From NCBI GenBank assembly GCA_963706755.1, contig CAVPNH010000019.1, positions 1-64,000 on the forward strand: 64,000 nt of DNA. The letters are read 5' to 3'. The notes below the pieces were generated by a model, which did no database searches, had not been told where the DNA came from, and worked only from the letters and a program-made list of their open reading frames with translations. This document shows, in pieces, positions 44,032 to 53,683 of the stretch; position 1 is the first letter of the stretch, and each line of letters begins with the position of its first letter. The position numbers were made by a program, and so were the translations under genes. This DNA is from RPQJ01 sp963706755 (GTDB lineage: Bacteria > Pseudomonadota > Gammaproteobacteria > Steroidobacterales > Steroidobacteraceae).

Positions 44032-44372
44032 CAGCTTCTCATGAGGCGGCGCGAGTGCCTCGCGCACACGCGTCTTCACTGCGCAGCGCGCAGCAGCCGG
44101 GGCTTTCGATAATCAATAAATAGTGTCTAGAGGAAAGCCGGCTTATCTAAAGTAAAGACGACTTCGGCAATTTAACAACTAATAGTTGATTGACGATGTC
44201 GCCGAAACGACGCTTCTTGCCACGCCCTGCACGTTACCGGACCGACCCCGGACCGACCCCGGAACCGACGCCACTCCGTGCGCCTTTCGGGGTGCGGCGC
44301 ACGTCGCGAACGACTGCCGACGCCTCGTCGCGCGCGCAGGCAAGCCTCGGTTTTCCGCAGGCCTGCGCTTGA
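44032..44372. other. Intergenic region between parB and the atp promoter
   Basis: No convincing gene is seen. The stretch 44108-44200 is AT-rich compared with its surroundings and contains small palindromes: AAGCCGGCTT (44135-44144) and CAACT-AAT-AGTTG (44176-44188). A role as spacer or regulatory DNA for the atp operon, or as a terminator region for parB, is possible. Confidence 0.5.
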
Positions 44373-44402
44373 TTGAAGCACTGCAAAAAGACCAGATATA
44401 AT
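44373..44402 (+). promoter_or_regulatory. Sigma70-type promoter of the atp operon
   Basis: TTGAAG (44373-44378) and a perfect TATAAT (44397-44402) are separated by 18 bp. The predicted transcript start near 44409 leaves a leader of about 120 nt before atpI. Confidence 0.8.
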
Positions 44403-44406
44403 CGTC

Positions 44407-44512
44407 GGCCTTCCGGAGGCCGCGCGCTGAGGTGTGGCCGGCCCGGGCAACGGTACGAACGCCACCCGTGGCCGGAGCGCCCGGCACATGACGTGGCTTT
44501 TTTGTTGCCCGG
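44407..44512 (+). promoter_or_regulatory. Structured 5' leader of the atp operon
   Basis: The leader contains several pairings readable by eye: GGCCT/AGGCC (44407-44411 with 44417-44421); CCGGGCAAC/GTTGCCCGG (44443-44451 with 44504-44512), a 9-bp perfect long-range stem; GCCAC/GTGGC (44461-44465 with 44493-44497); and GCCGG/CCGGC (44471-44475 with 44481-44485). The GCCAC/GTGGC stem is followed directly by six Ts (44498-44503), as in an intrinsic terminator. The atpI ribosome site GAGGA lies just downstream. A regulatory or attenuation role is inferred. Confidence 0.5.
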
Positions 44513-44527
44513 AGATCTGGTGAGGAC

Positions 44528-44941
44528 GTGAGCAGCCTCGACGTCCAGAAGGGCCGGCGCCAGGCGCTGGCCGTCGTGCTGGGCCAGGCCCTGATCGGGG
44601 CGGTCGTCGCGATCGCCTGCCTCGCCGGTTGGGGTGAGCGAGCGGCTGTATCGGCGCTCGTGGGCGCCGGGATCGGCACGGTGGCGACGGGCCTGATGGC
44701 TTTCGCGATGCTGCGCCACGGGGACGGAGCAGGTGTCGAGCGGGTGGCCCTGAGTTTCTTCTCGGGCTGGCTCGTGAAGGTGGGATTCACGATCGCGGCG
44801 CTGGTGGCGGCGCTACGGTCACCGAAGGTCGAGGCGGTACCGCTGCTCGCGGCGTACGTGGCGACCTTCCTGGGTTACTGGTTTGCGGCCGCCCGGGCGG
44901 GCGGACGAAAAACGAAACGAACGGTCGGAGTGGCAGACTGA
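44528..44941 (+). CDS. atpI: ATP synthase subunit I (AtpI)
   Basis: AtpI is a small membrane protein that helps assemble the c-ring. The 137-residue product has four hydrophobic segments near residues 14-35, 40-62, 72-95 and 103-120, in the family arrangement, and is the first gene of the atp operon. The start is GTG at 44528, with GAGGA upstream. It ends one base before the atpB ATG. Confidence 0.85.
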   Translation: MSSLDVQKGRRQALAVVLGQALIGAVVAIACLAGWGERAAVSALVGAGIGTVATGLMAFAMLRHGDGAGVERVALSFFSGWLVKVGFTIAALVAALRSPKVEAVPLLAAYVATFLGYWFAAARAGGRKTKRTVGVAD

Positions 44942-44942
44942 A

Positions 44943-45758
44943 ATGGCCGGCGAAGCCCCAGAAAGCAGCACCGCATACATCACCCACCACCTGACTCACC
45001 TCACGGTCGGCAAGGGGTTCTGGTCCTTGCACGTCGACACGATGTTCATGTCGGTGCTGCTCGGCATCGTCACGCTGGCGCTCCTCTATTCCGCCTCGCG
45101 CAAGGCCACGCCGGGCGTCCCCGGCAAGTGGCAGGCGTTCGTCGAAATCCTGGTCGACTTCATCGACAACACGGTGAAGGAAGTCTTCCACCTCGATCGC
45201 AGCTTCCTCGCGCCGATGGCCCTCACGATCTTCGTGTGGGTGTTCCTGATGAACGCGATGGACCTGCTGCCGCTCGACCTGCCGGGCAAGGTCGCGGGCC
45301 TGTTCGGCATTCACTACTGGCGCGCGGTGCCCACGGCGGACGTCAACACGACTTTCGCCATGTCGCTGACCGTCTTCGTGGTCGTCATCGCGTTCGCGGT
45401 CAAGGCGAAGGGCGCCGGCGGCTACATGCACGAGCTCTTCACGGCGCCCTTCGGTGCCCATCCGCTGCTCTGGATCCCGAATTTCGTGCTGAACCTGGTC
45501 GAGCTGCTGTCGAAGCCCGTTTCACTCGCGATGCGACTGTTCGGCAACATGTACGCAGGCGAGCTGGTGTTCATGCTGATCGCGCTGCTCGGCGCCAGCT
45601 TCTTTACGTTCACGGTCGGCAGCACGGTCGGCATGCTCGGCCAGGTCGCCATGGGCGCCGCCTGGGCGATCTTCCACATCCTGATCATCACGCTGCAAGC
45701 GTACATATTCATGGTGCTGACCGTCGTGTACAGCGCCATGGCCACTGAACACCACTGA
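44943..45758 (+). CDS. atpB: ATP synthase F0 subunit a
   Basis: Subunit a forms the proton half-channels next to the c-ring. The 271-residue membrane protein has the essential Arg in the conserved LSKPVSLAMRLFGNMYAGEL helix and the MNAMDLLPLD loop. Length equals that of E. coli. It is the second gene of the operon. Confidence 0.96.
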   Translation: MAGEAPESSTAYITHHLTHLTVGKGFWSLHVDTMFMSVLLGIVTLALLYSASRKATPGVPGKWQAFVEILVDFIDNTVKEVFHLDRSFLAPMALTIFVWVFLMNAMDLLPLDLPGKVAGLFGIHYWRAVPTADVNTTFAMSLTVFVVVIAFAVKAKGAGGYMHELFTAPFGAHPLLWIPNFVLNLVELLSKPVSLAMRLFGNMYAGELVFMLIALLGASFFTFTVGSTVGMLGQVAMGAAWAIFHILIITLQAYIFMVLTVVYSAMATEHH

Positions 45759-45806
45759 TACGAACCCCTTAGTTAAGGCAACCGCACTTCCGCCAGGAGT
45801 AGACAG

Positions 45807-46079
45807 ATGGAAAACCTCGCCCTCATCGCCCAGGTCCAGAGCTACACCGCAATCGCACTCGGCCTGATCATCGGCCTGGGCGCGATCGGCGCCTGCATCG
45901 GCATCGGCATCATGGGCTCGAAGTTCCTCGAGGCGGCCGCGCGCCAGCCCGAGCTGATCCCCACTCTACAAGGACGCATGTTCCTATTGGCGGGCCTCAT
46001 CGACGCGGCGTTCCTGATCGGCGTGGCGCTCGCGATGTTCTTCGCCTTCGCCAACCCGCTGCTCGCCCGCTTCGGCTGA
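45807..46079 (+). CDS. atpE: ATP synthase F0 subunit c
   Basis: The 90-residue hairpin protein builds the rotor ring. It has the glycine-rich first helix GLIIGLGAIGACIGIGIMG and the ion-binding carboxylate Asp66 in LAGLIDAAFLIG of helix 2. A single Asp without the polar ligands of Na+-type rings suggests proton coupling. It is somewhat longer than E. coli subunit c (79) because of its N- and C-terminal ends. Confidence 0.96.
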   Translation: MENLALIAQVQSYTAIALGLIIGLGAIGACIGIGIMGSKFLEAAARQPELIPTLQGRMFLLAGLIDAAFLIGVALAMFFAFANPLLARFG

Positions 46080-46104
46080 CCGGCCCTGACGCGAGGACGT
46101 CGCC

Positions 46105-46590
46105 ATGGAAATCAATGCGACGCTCATCGGGCAGATGCTGGTTTTCGGGATCCTGTACTGGTTCTCCTGGAAGTTCATCTGGCCGCCGCTGACGAGGGCC
46201 GTCGAGGACCGCCAGAAGAAGATCACCGAGGGACTGGCCGCCGCCGAGCGCGGACAGAAGGAGCTGCAGCAGTCGCATGGCGACGCTGCGGTGATCGTGA
46301 ACGAAGCGCGCGAGAAGGCGCTCAAGATCGTCGACCAGGCGAATCGCCGCTCGAACGAGCTCGTCGACGAGGCGCGTGCCACGGCGATCACCGAGGGGCA
46401 GCGGCTCGTCGGCGACGCGAAGCAGGAGATCACGCTCGAGCAGGCCCGCGCGCGCGACGCGCTCCGCAAGGACGTGGCGAAGCTTGCCGTGGCCGGTGCC
46501 TCGCGGCTCCTCGAGCGCGAAATCGATCCCAAGGCGCACGCCGACCTGATCGAGAAGCTCGCCACCGAAATCGAGGGCGCCAAGGCCTGA
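46105..46590 (+). CDS. atpF: ATP synthase F0 subunit b
   Basis: Subunit b is the peripheral stalk. The 161-residue product starts MEINATLIGQMLVFGILYWF with one membrane helix, then a long charged coiled coil with alternating Glu/Lys/Arg/Ala to the end. Length and order match the proteobacterial family. Confidence 0.95.
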   Translation: MEINATLIGQMLVFGILYWFSWKFIWPPLTRAVEDRQKKITEGLAAAERGQKELQQSHGDAAVIVNEAREKALKIVDQANRRSNELVDEARATAITEGQRLVGDAKQEITLEQARARDALRKDVAKLAVAGASRLLEREIDPKAHADLIEKLATEIEGAKA

Positions 46591-46624
46591 CGGCCGTGGT
46601 TCCCGCGACCAGGAGTACCGACTG

Positions 46625-47161
46625 ATGGCCGAGAGAGCCACCGTAGCGAGACCCTATGCCAGGGCGGCTTTCGCGCACGCGCGCGAGGCTGGCCACGTGG
46701 CGCAGTGGTCCGGCTGGCTTGCGACCGCGCGCGACGTGGTGGCGAGCGAGGAGTATCGGAAGCTTGCGCACAGCCCCGGCATCACGGGCGCCGACCTGTC
46801 CGGGCTCGTCACCGGCATCTGCGGCGACGCGATCGACGCGCACGGCGGGGCCTTCATGGCACTGCTGCGCGAGAATGGGCGCCTCGAGTTCCTGCCGGAA
46901 ATCGCGGCGCAATTCGAGGAGCTCAAGGCCGAGGCCGAGAACGTCGCGGACGCGCAGATCGTGTCCGCCGCGGCACTCGACGACCGCCAGAAGGAGCGGC
47001 TCGAGGCGGCGCTCCGCAAGCGGCTCAGCCGCGACGTGCGGCTGCACTGCAGCGTCGACCCGTCGCTGATCGGCGGCGCGGTCGTGCGCTCGGGGGACCT
47101 CCTGATCGACGGCTCGCTCAAGGGCCGGCTCGAACGGCTCGAAACAGAACTGACCGGCTGA
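46625..47161 (+). CDS. atpH: ATP synthase F1 subunit delta
   Basis: Delta joins the peripheral stalk to the top of the alpha-beta hexamer. The 178-residue product starts AERATVARPYARAAFAHA and ends with LIDGSLKGRLERLETEL, including the family GGAVVRSGDLLIDGS motif. Confidence 0.95.
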   Translation: MAERATVARPYARAAFAHAREAGHVAQWSGWLATARDVVASEEYRKLAHSPGITGADLSGLVTGICGDAIDAHGGAFMALLRENGRLEFLPEIAAQFEELKAEAENVADAQIVSAAALDDRQKERLEAALRKRLSRDVRLHCSVDPSLIGGAVVRSGDLLIDGSLKGRLERLETELTG

Positions 47162-47216
47162 GAATTTTTTCAGGCCCCGCCGCGCGAACGGCCAGGGCCC
47201 GCAGAGGAAAGCAGAA

Positions 47217-48758
<1,542 letters not shown>

Positions 48759-48777
48759 CCGGACTTCGGGAGCACTC

Positions 48778-49671
48778 ATGCCAGGCACCAAGGAAATCCG
48801 CCTCAAGATCAAGAGCGTGCAGGGCACGCGCAAGATCACCAAGGCGATGGAGATGGTCTCTGCGTCCAAGATGAAGAAGGCGCAGGACCGGATGCGCGCG
48901 GGACGCCCGTACGCCCAGCGCATCCTTTCCATCGCCATGCACGCGGCGCGCGCCAACTCCGAGTACCGGCACGACCTGCTGTCGAACCGGGAGAAGGTGA
49001 ACCGCGTCGGCGCGATCCTGATCACGACCGACAAGGGCCTCTGCGGCGGCCTGAACACGAACCTGCTGCGCGTGATGCTGAACCAGCACAAGGAGTGGCT
49101 CGCGCAGGGCATCGAGGCCGAGTACTGCACCATCGGCAACAAGGGCTTCGGCTTCGTGAACCGCATGGGCGGGAAGATCGTCTCGCAGGTCGTGAACTAC
49201 GGCGACCGCCCGTCGCTCGAGCGCCTGATCGGCCCCGTGAAGATGCTGATCGACGGCTACCGGGAGGGGCGCCTCGACGAGGTGCACCTCTACTCGAACC
49301 GCTTCGTCAACACGATGAAGCAGGAGCCGATCCACGTAACCATGATCCCGATCCCGAAGGAGTGGCAGACGCCGGATGGCAGTTCGCTGGCCGACGAGAA
49401 GATCGGCGAGGGGAACTGGGACTACCTCTACGAGCCCGACGCGAAGACCGTCCTCGACGAGCTGCTGGTGCGCTACCTCGAGACCTTCGTGTACCAGGCC
49501 GCGGCCGAGAACATCGCCTCCGAGCAGTCGGCGCGCATGGTCGCCATGAAGGCGGCGTCCGACAATGCGCAGAACATCATCGAGGAGCTGCAGCTCATCT
49601 ACAACAAGACCCGCCAGGCTGCGATCACCAAGGAACTCTCGGAGATCGTCGGCGGCGCGGCCGCCGTGTAG
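48778..49671 (+). CDS. atpG: ATP synthase F1 subunit gamma
   Basis: Gamma is the central rotor shaft. The 297-residue product starts PGTKEIRLKIKSVQGTRKIT with the N-terminal coiled-coil helix, has TTDKGLCGGLNTNLLR, and ends with the C-terminal helix ELQLIYNKTRQAAITKELSE. Slightly longer than E. coli (287). Confidence 0.97.
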   Translation: MPGTKEIRLKIKSVQGTRKITKAMEMVSASKMKKAQDRMRAGRPYAQRILSIAMHAARANSEYRHDLLSNREKVNRVGAILITTDKGLCGGLNTNLLRVMLNQHKEWLAQGIEAEYCTIGNKGFGFVNRMGGKIVSQVVNYGDRPSLERLIGPVKMLIDGYREGRLDEVHLYSNRFVNTMKQEPIHVTMIPIPKEWQTPDGSSLADEKIGEGNWDYLYEPDAKTVLDELLVRYLETFVYQAAAENIASEQSARMVAMKAASDNAQNIIEELQLIYNKTRQAAITKELSEIVGGAAAV

Positions 49672-49727
49672 TGCAACGCAGTTCTTACTAACCGCTAACC
49701 GCTAATCACCTTCTTCAGGCAAACGTC

Positions 49728-51155
49728 ATGTCACAAGCTCACGGCACCATCGTCCAGACCATCGGCGCGGTCATCGACATCGAGTTCCCGCGCGACGCGA
49801 TGCCGCACATCTACGACGCGCTCGTCCTCGAGGACAGCGGCAGCACGCTCGCTGAAAAGGGCCTCACCTTCGAGGTCGAGCAGCAGCTCGGCGACGGCAT
49901 CGTGCGTACCATTGCGCTCGGTTCCTCCGACGGCCTGCAGCGCGGCATGAAGGTGCGCAATACCGGCGCCGCGATCTCCGTGCCCGTAGGCCCCGGCGTG
50001 CTCGGCCGCGTGATGGACGTGCTCGGGCGCCCGATCGACGAACGCGGCCCGATCCAGGGCAAAGAGCGCCGCGCGATCCACCAGCTCGCACCGAAGTTCG
50101 AAGAGCTGTCGCCGTCGGTCGAGCTGCTCGAGACCGGCATCAAGGTCATCGACCTGATCTGCCCGTTTGCCAAGGGCGGCAAGATCGGCCTGTTCGGCGG
50201 CGCTGGCGTCGGCAAGACCGTGACCATGCTGGAGCTGATCAACAACATCGCGACGCAGCACTCGGGCCTGTCGGTGTTCGCGGGCGTCGGCGAGCGTACC
50301 CGCGAGGGCAACGACTTCTACCACGAGATGTCCGAGGCGAAGGTTATCGTGCAGGAAGACTTGAGCCAGTCGAAGGTGGCGATGGTGTTCGGCCAGATGA
50401 ACGAGCCGCCGGGCAACCGCCTGCGCGTCGCACTCACCGGCCTCACCATGGCCGAGAGTTTCCGCGACGAAGGGCGCGACATCCTGTTCTTCATCGACAA
50501 CATCTACCGCTTCACGCTGGCGGGCACCGAGGTGTCGGCGCTGCTCGGGCGCATGCCCTCCGCAGTGGGCTACCAGCCGACGCTGGCCGAGGAAATGGGC
50601 CGCCTGCAGGAGCGCATCACCTCGACCAAGGTGGGTTCGATCACCTCGATCCAGGCCGTGTACGTCCCCGCGGACGACCTGACGGATCCTTCTCCAGCGA
50701 CGACGTTCGGGCACCTCGACGCCACCGTCGTGCTGTCGCGCGACATCGCGGCGCTCGGCATCTACCCGTCCGTGGACCCGCTCGACTCGACCTCGCGCCA
50801 GGTGGACCCGCACGTCGTCGGCGAGGAGCACTACGAGACGACCCGTGCAGTGCAGGCCGTGCTGCAGCGCTACAAGGAACTGCGCGACATCATCGCGATC
50901 CTCGGCATGGACGAGCTGTCGCCCGAAGACAAGCTCGCGGTGGCCCGCGCGCGCAAGATCCAGCGCTTCCTGTCGCAGCCGTTCCACGTTGCTGAAGTGT
51001 TCACGGGCTCGCCCGGCAAGTTCGTCACGCTCAAGGACACGATCCGCGGCTTCAAGGCGATCGTGGCCGGCGAGTACGACCACCTGCCGGAGCAGGCGTT
51101 CTACATGGTCGGCAGCATTGAAGAGGCCGTCGAGAAGGCGAAGAAGCTGCAGTAG
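49728..51155 (+). CDS. atpD: ATP synthase F1 subunit beta
   Basis: Beta carries the catalytic sites. The 475-residue product has P-loop GGAGVGKTVTM near residue 157, the catalytic Glu in GERTREGNDFYHEM, and ALLGRMPSAVGYQPTLA. FIDNIYRFTLAGTEV is a variant of the usual FIDNIFRF. The 56-bp gap before it contains two close copies of TAACCGCTAA. Confidence 0.97.
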   Translation: MSQAHGTIVQTIGAVIDIEFPRDAMPHIYDALVLEDSGSTLAEKGLTFEVEQQLGDGIVRTIALGSSDGLQRGMKVRNTGAAISVPVGPGVLGRVMDVLGRPIDERGPIQGKERRAIHQLAPKFEELSPSVELLETGIKVIDLICPFAKGGKIGLFGGAGVGKTVTMLELINNIATQHSGLSVFAGVGERTREGNDFYHEMSEAKVIVQEDLSQSKVAMVFGQMNEPPGNRLRVALTGLTMAESFRDEGRDILFFIDNIYRFTLAGTEVSALLGRMPSAVGYQPTLAEEMGRLQERITSTKVGSITSIQAVYVPADDLTDPSPATTFGHLDATVVLSRDIAALGIYPSVDPLDSTSRQVDPHVVGEEHYETTRAVQAVLQRYKELRDIIAILGMDELSPEDKLAVARARKIQRFLSQPFHVAEVFTGSPGKFVTLKDTIRGFKAIVAGEYDHLPEQAFYMVGSIEEAVEKAKKLQ

Positions 51156-51163
51156 GAACCACG

Positions 51164-51586
51164 ATGTCAACCATCCACATCGATGTCGTCAGCGCCGAGG
51201 AGTCCATCTACTCCGGCGAAGCAGAGTTCGTGGTGCTGCCGGGCATCATGGGCGAGCTCGGCATCTACCCGCGCCACGCCCCGCTGATCACTCAGATCAA
51301 GTCGGGCACGGTTCGCATCAAGGTCCCGGGCAAGGAAGAAGAGGAGATGGTTTGGGTGCAGGGCGGCATCCTCGAGGTGCAGCCCCACCACATCAACGTC
51401 CTCTCGGACACGGCAATTCGAGCCGCTGACCTCGATGAGGCCAAGGTGCTCGAGGCCAAGAAGGCGGCCGAGGAAGCCGTCCGCGCCCGCACCGAGAAGC
51501 AGGAAATCGCCACCGCCGAGGCCGAGCTCGCGGTGATCAGCGAGCAGCTGAAGGCGATCCAGAAGCTGCGCAAGAAGCACGGCTAG
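51164..51586 (+). CDS. atpC: ATP synthase F1 subunit epsilon
   Basis: Epsilon is the regulatory rotor subunit. The 140-residue product has an N-terminal beta barrel with LPGIMGELGIYPRHAPL and a C-terminal helical hairpin rich in Ala, Glu and Lys. The last codon is followed by a TAG that overlaps the first base pairs of an inverted-repeat element. Confidence 0.96.
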   Translation: MSTIHIDVVSAEESIYSGEAEFVVLPGIMGELGIYPRHAPLITQIKSGTVRIKVPGKEEEEMVWVQGGILEVQPHHINVLSDTAIRAADLDEAKVLEAKKAAEEAVRARTEKQEIATAEAELAVISEQLKAIQKLRKKHG

Positions 51587-51613
51587 GGACTGTCCCCGGA
51601 GGGGACTGTCCCT
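51585..51613. repeat. Inverted-repeat element (REP-like element 3) after atpC
   Basis: AGGGACTGTCCCC (51585-51597) and GGGGACTGTCCCT (51601-51613) form an inverted repeat with a single central mismatch, separated by GGA. The element overlaps the atpC stop codon TAG. The GGGACNGTCCC core resembles the GGGGACATTCCCC core of the 37.5- and 39.8-kb elements. It may also act as a 3' hairpin for the atp transcript. Confidence 0.7.
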
Positions 51614-51626
51614 GTATTGGACAAGC

Positions 51627-51658
51627 AAAAAAAGAAGGGCCCGCACTGCGGGCCCTTC
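51627..51658 (-). terminator. Rho-independent terminator for the secreted hypothetical gene
   Basis: An 11-bp perfect stem, GAAGGGCCCGC (51634-51644) with GCGGGCCCTTC (51648-51658), has a 3-nt loop. Seven As at 51627-51633 give a T-run on the minus strand, so it ends transcription of the gene at 51681-52136. It could also help end the atp operon from the other side, though no T-run follows in that direction. Confidence 0.88.
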
Positions 51659-51680
51659 GCATTTCAGGCCTGCGTAAGGC

Positions 51681-52136
51681 CTACTTGAGCACGAGCTCGC
51701 GGATCAGCTCGGTGCCGAGCACCGTCCGAATCTTGCCGCGCTCGACGTTTGCCTGGCTCTGCTGGTCCTGGGAGCCGAACACCTTCTCCATGATCGGGTC
51801 GACCCTGTCCTGCATGCCGTCGAAGGCAGCCATGTTCCTGTAGGTTATGACGAGGTAGACGTCCGGGTCGTCCGGCGTGCGTGCCCGGGTCCCGTAGACG
51901 CGGTAGTCGAGGACGATGCCGGCCGCCTTCTGCGCCTCCATGCCCTTCTTCCAGCCGCTCTGCAGCCAGTTCATGTAGGCATCCATCTGGCCCGGCACGA
52001 CCTTGATCGAGGAAACGACCGACACGGCGCCCTGGGTGTAGGCGTGGTCCGCGGCGATCGCGGATCCAGCGAGCGACACCATCGACAACAGGCCGGCGAG
52101 CGCGCCAAGCGCGCGATTTCTGAGCTTCGTTCTCAA
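51681..52136 (-). CDS. Secreted protein of unknown function
   Basis: The 151-residue product has a signal peptide (about 1-28, ending SAIAADH). The mature part has SIKVVPGQMDAYMNWLQSGWKK and VYLVITYRNMAAFDG, in the style of a ferredoxin-like alpha/beta (dimeric alpha-beta barrel) domain found in NIPSNAP or EthD-like proteins. That assignment is weak. It has its own terminator and no clear operon partner. Confidence 0.75.
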   Translation of the reverse strand: MRTKLRNRALGALAGLLSMVSLAGSAIAADHAYTQGAVSVVSSIKVVPGQMDAYMNWLQSGWKKGMEAQKAAGIVLDYRVYGTRARTPDDPDVYLVITYRNMAAFDGMQDRVDPIMEKVFGSQDQQSQANVERGKIRTVLGTELIRELVLK

Positions 52137-52155
52137 TACCCCTTAAGTTAACGCG

Positions 52156-52191
52156 CGAGACGCCCCGCGCTTGTTGTTGCGGGGAGTCTCG
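52156..52191. repeat. Hairpin in the divergent region before glmU
   Basis: CGAGACGCCCCGC (52156-52168) and GCGGGGAGTCTCG (52179-52191) form a 13-bp stem with one mismatch and a 10-nt loop. It lies between the divergent secreted-protein gene and glmU. No T-run follows, so it is not an obvious terminator. A TACAAT -10-like box is seen at about 52277-52282, before glmU. Confidence 0.5.
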
Positions 52192-52312
52192 TCCCCGTGG
52201 GGCGGACATTGCACGGACGGAAGCGCCCGGTCACCGTGCGGGTCATCGGCGCCCGGGCGCCCGGGGCCGCCTTCGGTACAATGGCCCCTAACGCACGGCC
52301 CCGGATCCATAC

Positions 52313-53674
52313 ATGACCCTTTCCGTGGTGATCCTGGCCGCCGGCCAGGGCAAGCGCATGAAGTCGGACCTGCCGAAGGTGCTGCAGCCCCTGGCGGGAA
52401 GGCCGCTGCTCAGCCACGTGCTGGACGCCGCGCGCGGCCTCGAGGCGGCGGCGACCTGCGTGGTCTATGGCCACGGAGGCGAGCAGGTGCCCGCGGCGTT
52501 CCCGGGCACGGATGTGCGCTGGGTGCTGCAGGCCGAGCAGCACGGCACCGGCCACGCCGTCGCGCAGGCCATGCCGCAGGTGCCGGACGACCACCTCGTG
52601 CTGGTGCTCTACGGGGACGTGCCGCTGGTGCAGGCGGAGACGCTTGCACGCCTCATCGCCGAGGCCGACGAGGGCGCGATCTCGATCCTGAGCGTCATGC
52701 TGCCGGATCCCACGGGCTACGGCCGCGTCGTGCGCGACGGGGCGGGAAACGTCGTGCGCATCGTCGAGCACAAGGACGCAAACACCAAGGAGCGCGCAAT
52801 CCACGAGTGCAATTCCGGCGTGATGTGCGCGCCGGCGGGCCGGCTGCGCGGCTGGCTGGCCGCGCTCAAGAACGACAACGCGCAGGGTGAGTACTATCTC
52901 ACCGATGTCATCGTCGCGGCGGTCAGGAGCGGCCTCAAGGTGCACGCCGTGATTGCGCCCACCGCGACCGAGGTGCTCGGCGTGAACGACAAGATCCAGC
53001 TCGCGGAGCTCGAGTCGGCCTACCGCCGCCAGCGCGCCGTCGAGCTGATGCTGGCCGGCGCGACCATCGTGGACCCGGCGCGATTCGATGCGCGCGGGCC
53101 GGTCAGCGTCGGCCGCGACGTGACCATCGACGTGAACGCGGTGTTCGAGGGTACCGTGAAGCTCGGCGATCGCGTGCGCATCGGGCCCAATGTCGTGATC
53201 CGCGATTCCGAGATCGGCGACGACACGCAGGTCTTCGCCAACTGCGTGATCGACCGCGCGCTCATCGGGCGGAACTGCAACATCGGGCCCTTCGCCCGCT
53301 TCAGGCCCGCGTCCAATCTCGCCGCCGGCGTGCACATCGGCAATTTCGTCGAGGTGAAGAACAGCGTCCTGGGCGCTGGCAGCAAGGCCAACCACCTCAC
53401 CTATCTCGGCGACACGACGGTCGGGGAGAAGGTGAACGTCGGCGCCGGCACCGTCACCTGCAACTACGACGGCGCGAACAAGTGGCGCACCGAAATCGGT
53501 GACGGCGCGTTCATCGGTTCGGGCACCATGCTCGTGGCACCCGTGAAGGTCGGCGCGGGGTCCACCATCGGTGCCGGCTCGACCATCACCCGCGACACGC
53601 CCGAGGACAAGCTCACGCTCGAGCGCGCGAAACAGTTCACCGTCCCCGGCTGGAAGCGGCCGGAGAAGAAATAG
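52313..53674 (+). CDS. glmU: Bifunctional N-acetylglucosamine-1-phosphate uridyltransferase / glucosamine-1-phosphate acetyltransferase
   Basis: GlmU makes UDP-GlcNAc for peptidoglycan and lipopolysaccharide. The 453-residue product has the N-terminal pyrophosphorylase signature LAAGQGKRMKSDLPKVL and a C-terminal left-handed beta helix with hexapeptide repeats and GTVTCNYDGANKW. Length matches E. coli (456). glmS follows at 9 bp, so substrate and product enzymes are cotranscribed. Confidence 0.97.
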   Translation: MTLSVVILAAGQGKRMKSDLPKVLQPLAGRPLLSHVLDAARGLEAAATCVVYGHGGEQVPAAFPGTDVRWVLQAEQHGTGHAVAQAMPQVPDDHLVLVLYGDVPLVQAETLARLIAEADEGAISILSVMLPDPTGYGRVVRDGAGNVVRIVEHKDANTKERAIHECNSGVMCAPAGRLRGWLAALKNDNAQGEYYLTDVIVAAVRSGLKVHAVIAPTATEVLGVNDKIQLAELESAYRRQRAVELMLAGATIVDPARFDARGPVSVGRDVTIDVNAVFEGTVKLGDRVRIGPNVVIRDSEIGDDTQVFANCVIDRALIGRNCNIGPFARFRPASNLAAGVHIGNFVEVKNSVLGAGSKANHLTYLGDTTVGEKVNVGAGTVTCNYDGANKWRTEIGDGAFIGSGTMLVAPVKVGAGSTIGAGSTITRDTPEDKLTLERAKQFTVPGWKRPEKK

Positions 53675-53683
53675 GGAACCCCC

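Noticed and set aside
44140..44200. AT-rich palindromic stretch as a possible tRNA or small RNA gene.
   Set aside because: No cloverleaf, no T-loop motif and no clear terminator could be found.
44179..44790. Minus-strand open frame across the atp promoter and leader.
   Set aside because: It lies opposite a promoter, structured leader and atpI, and shows no recognisable protein features.
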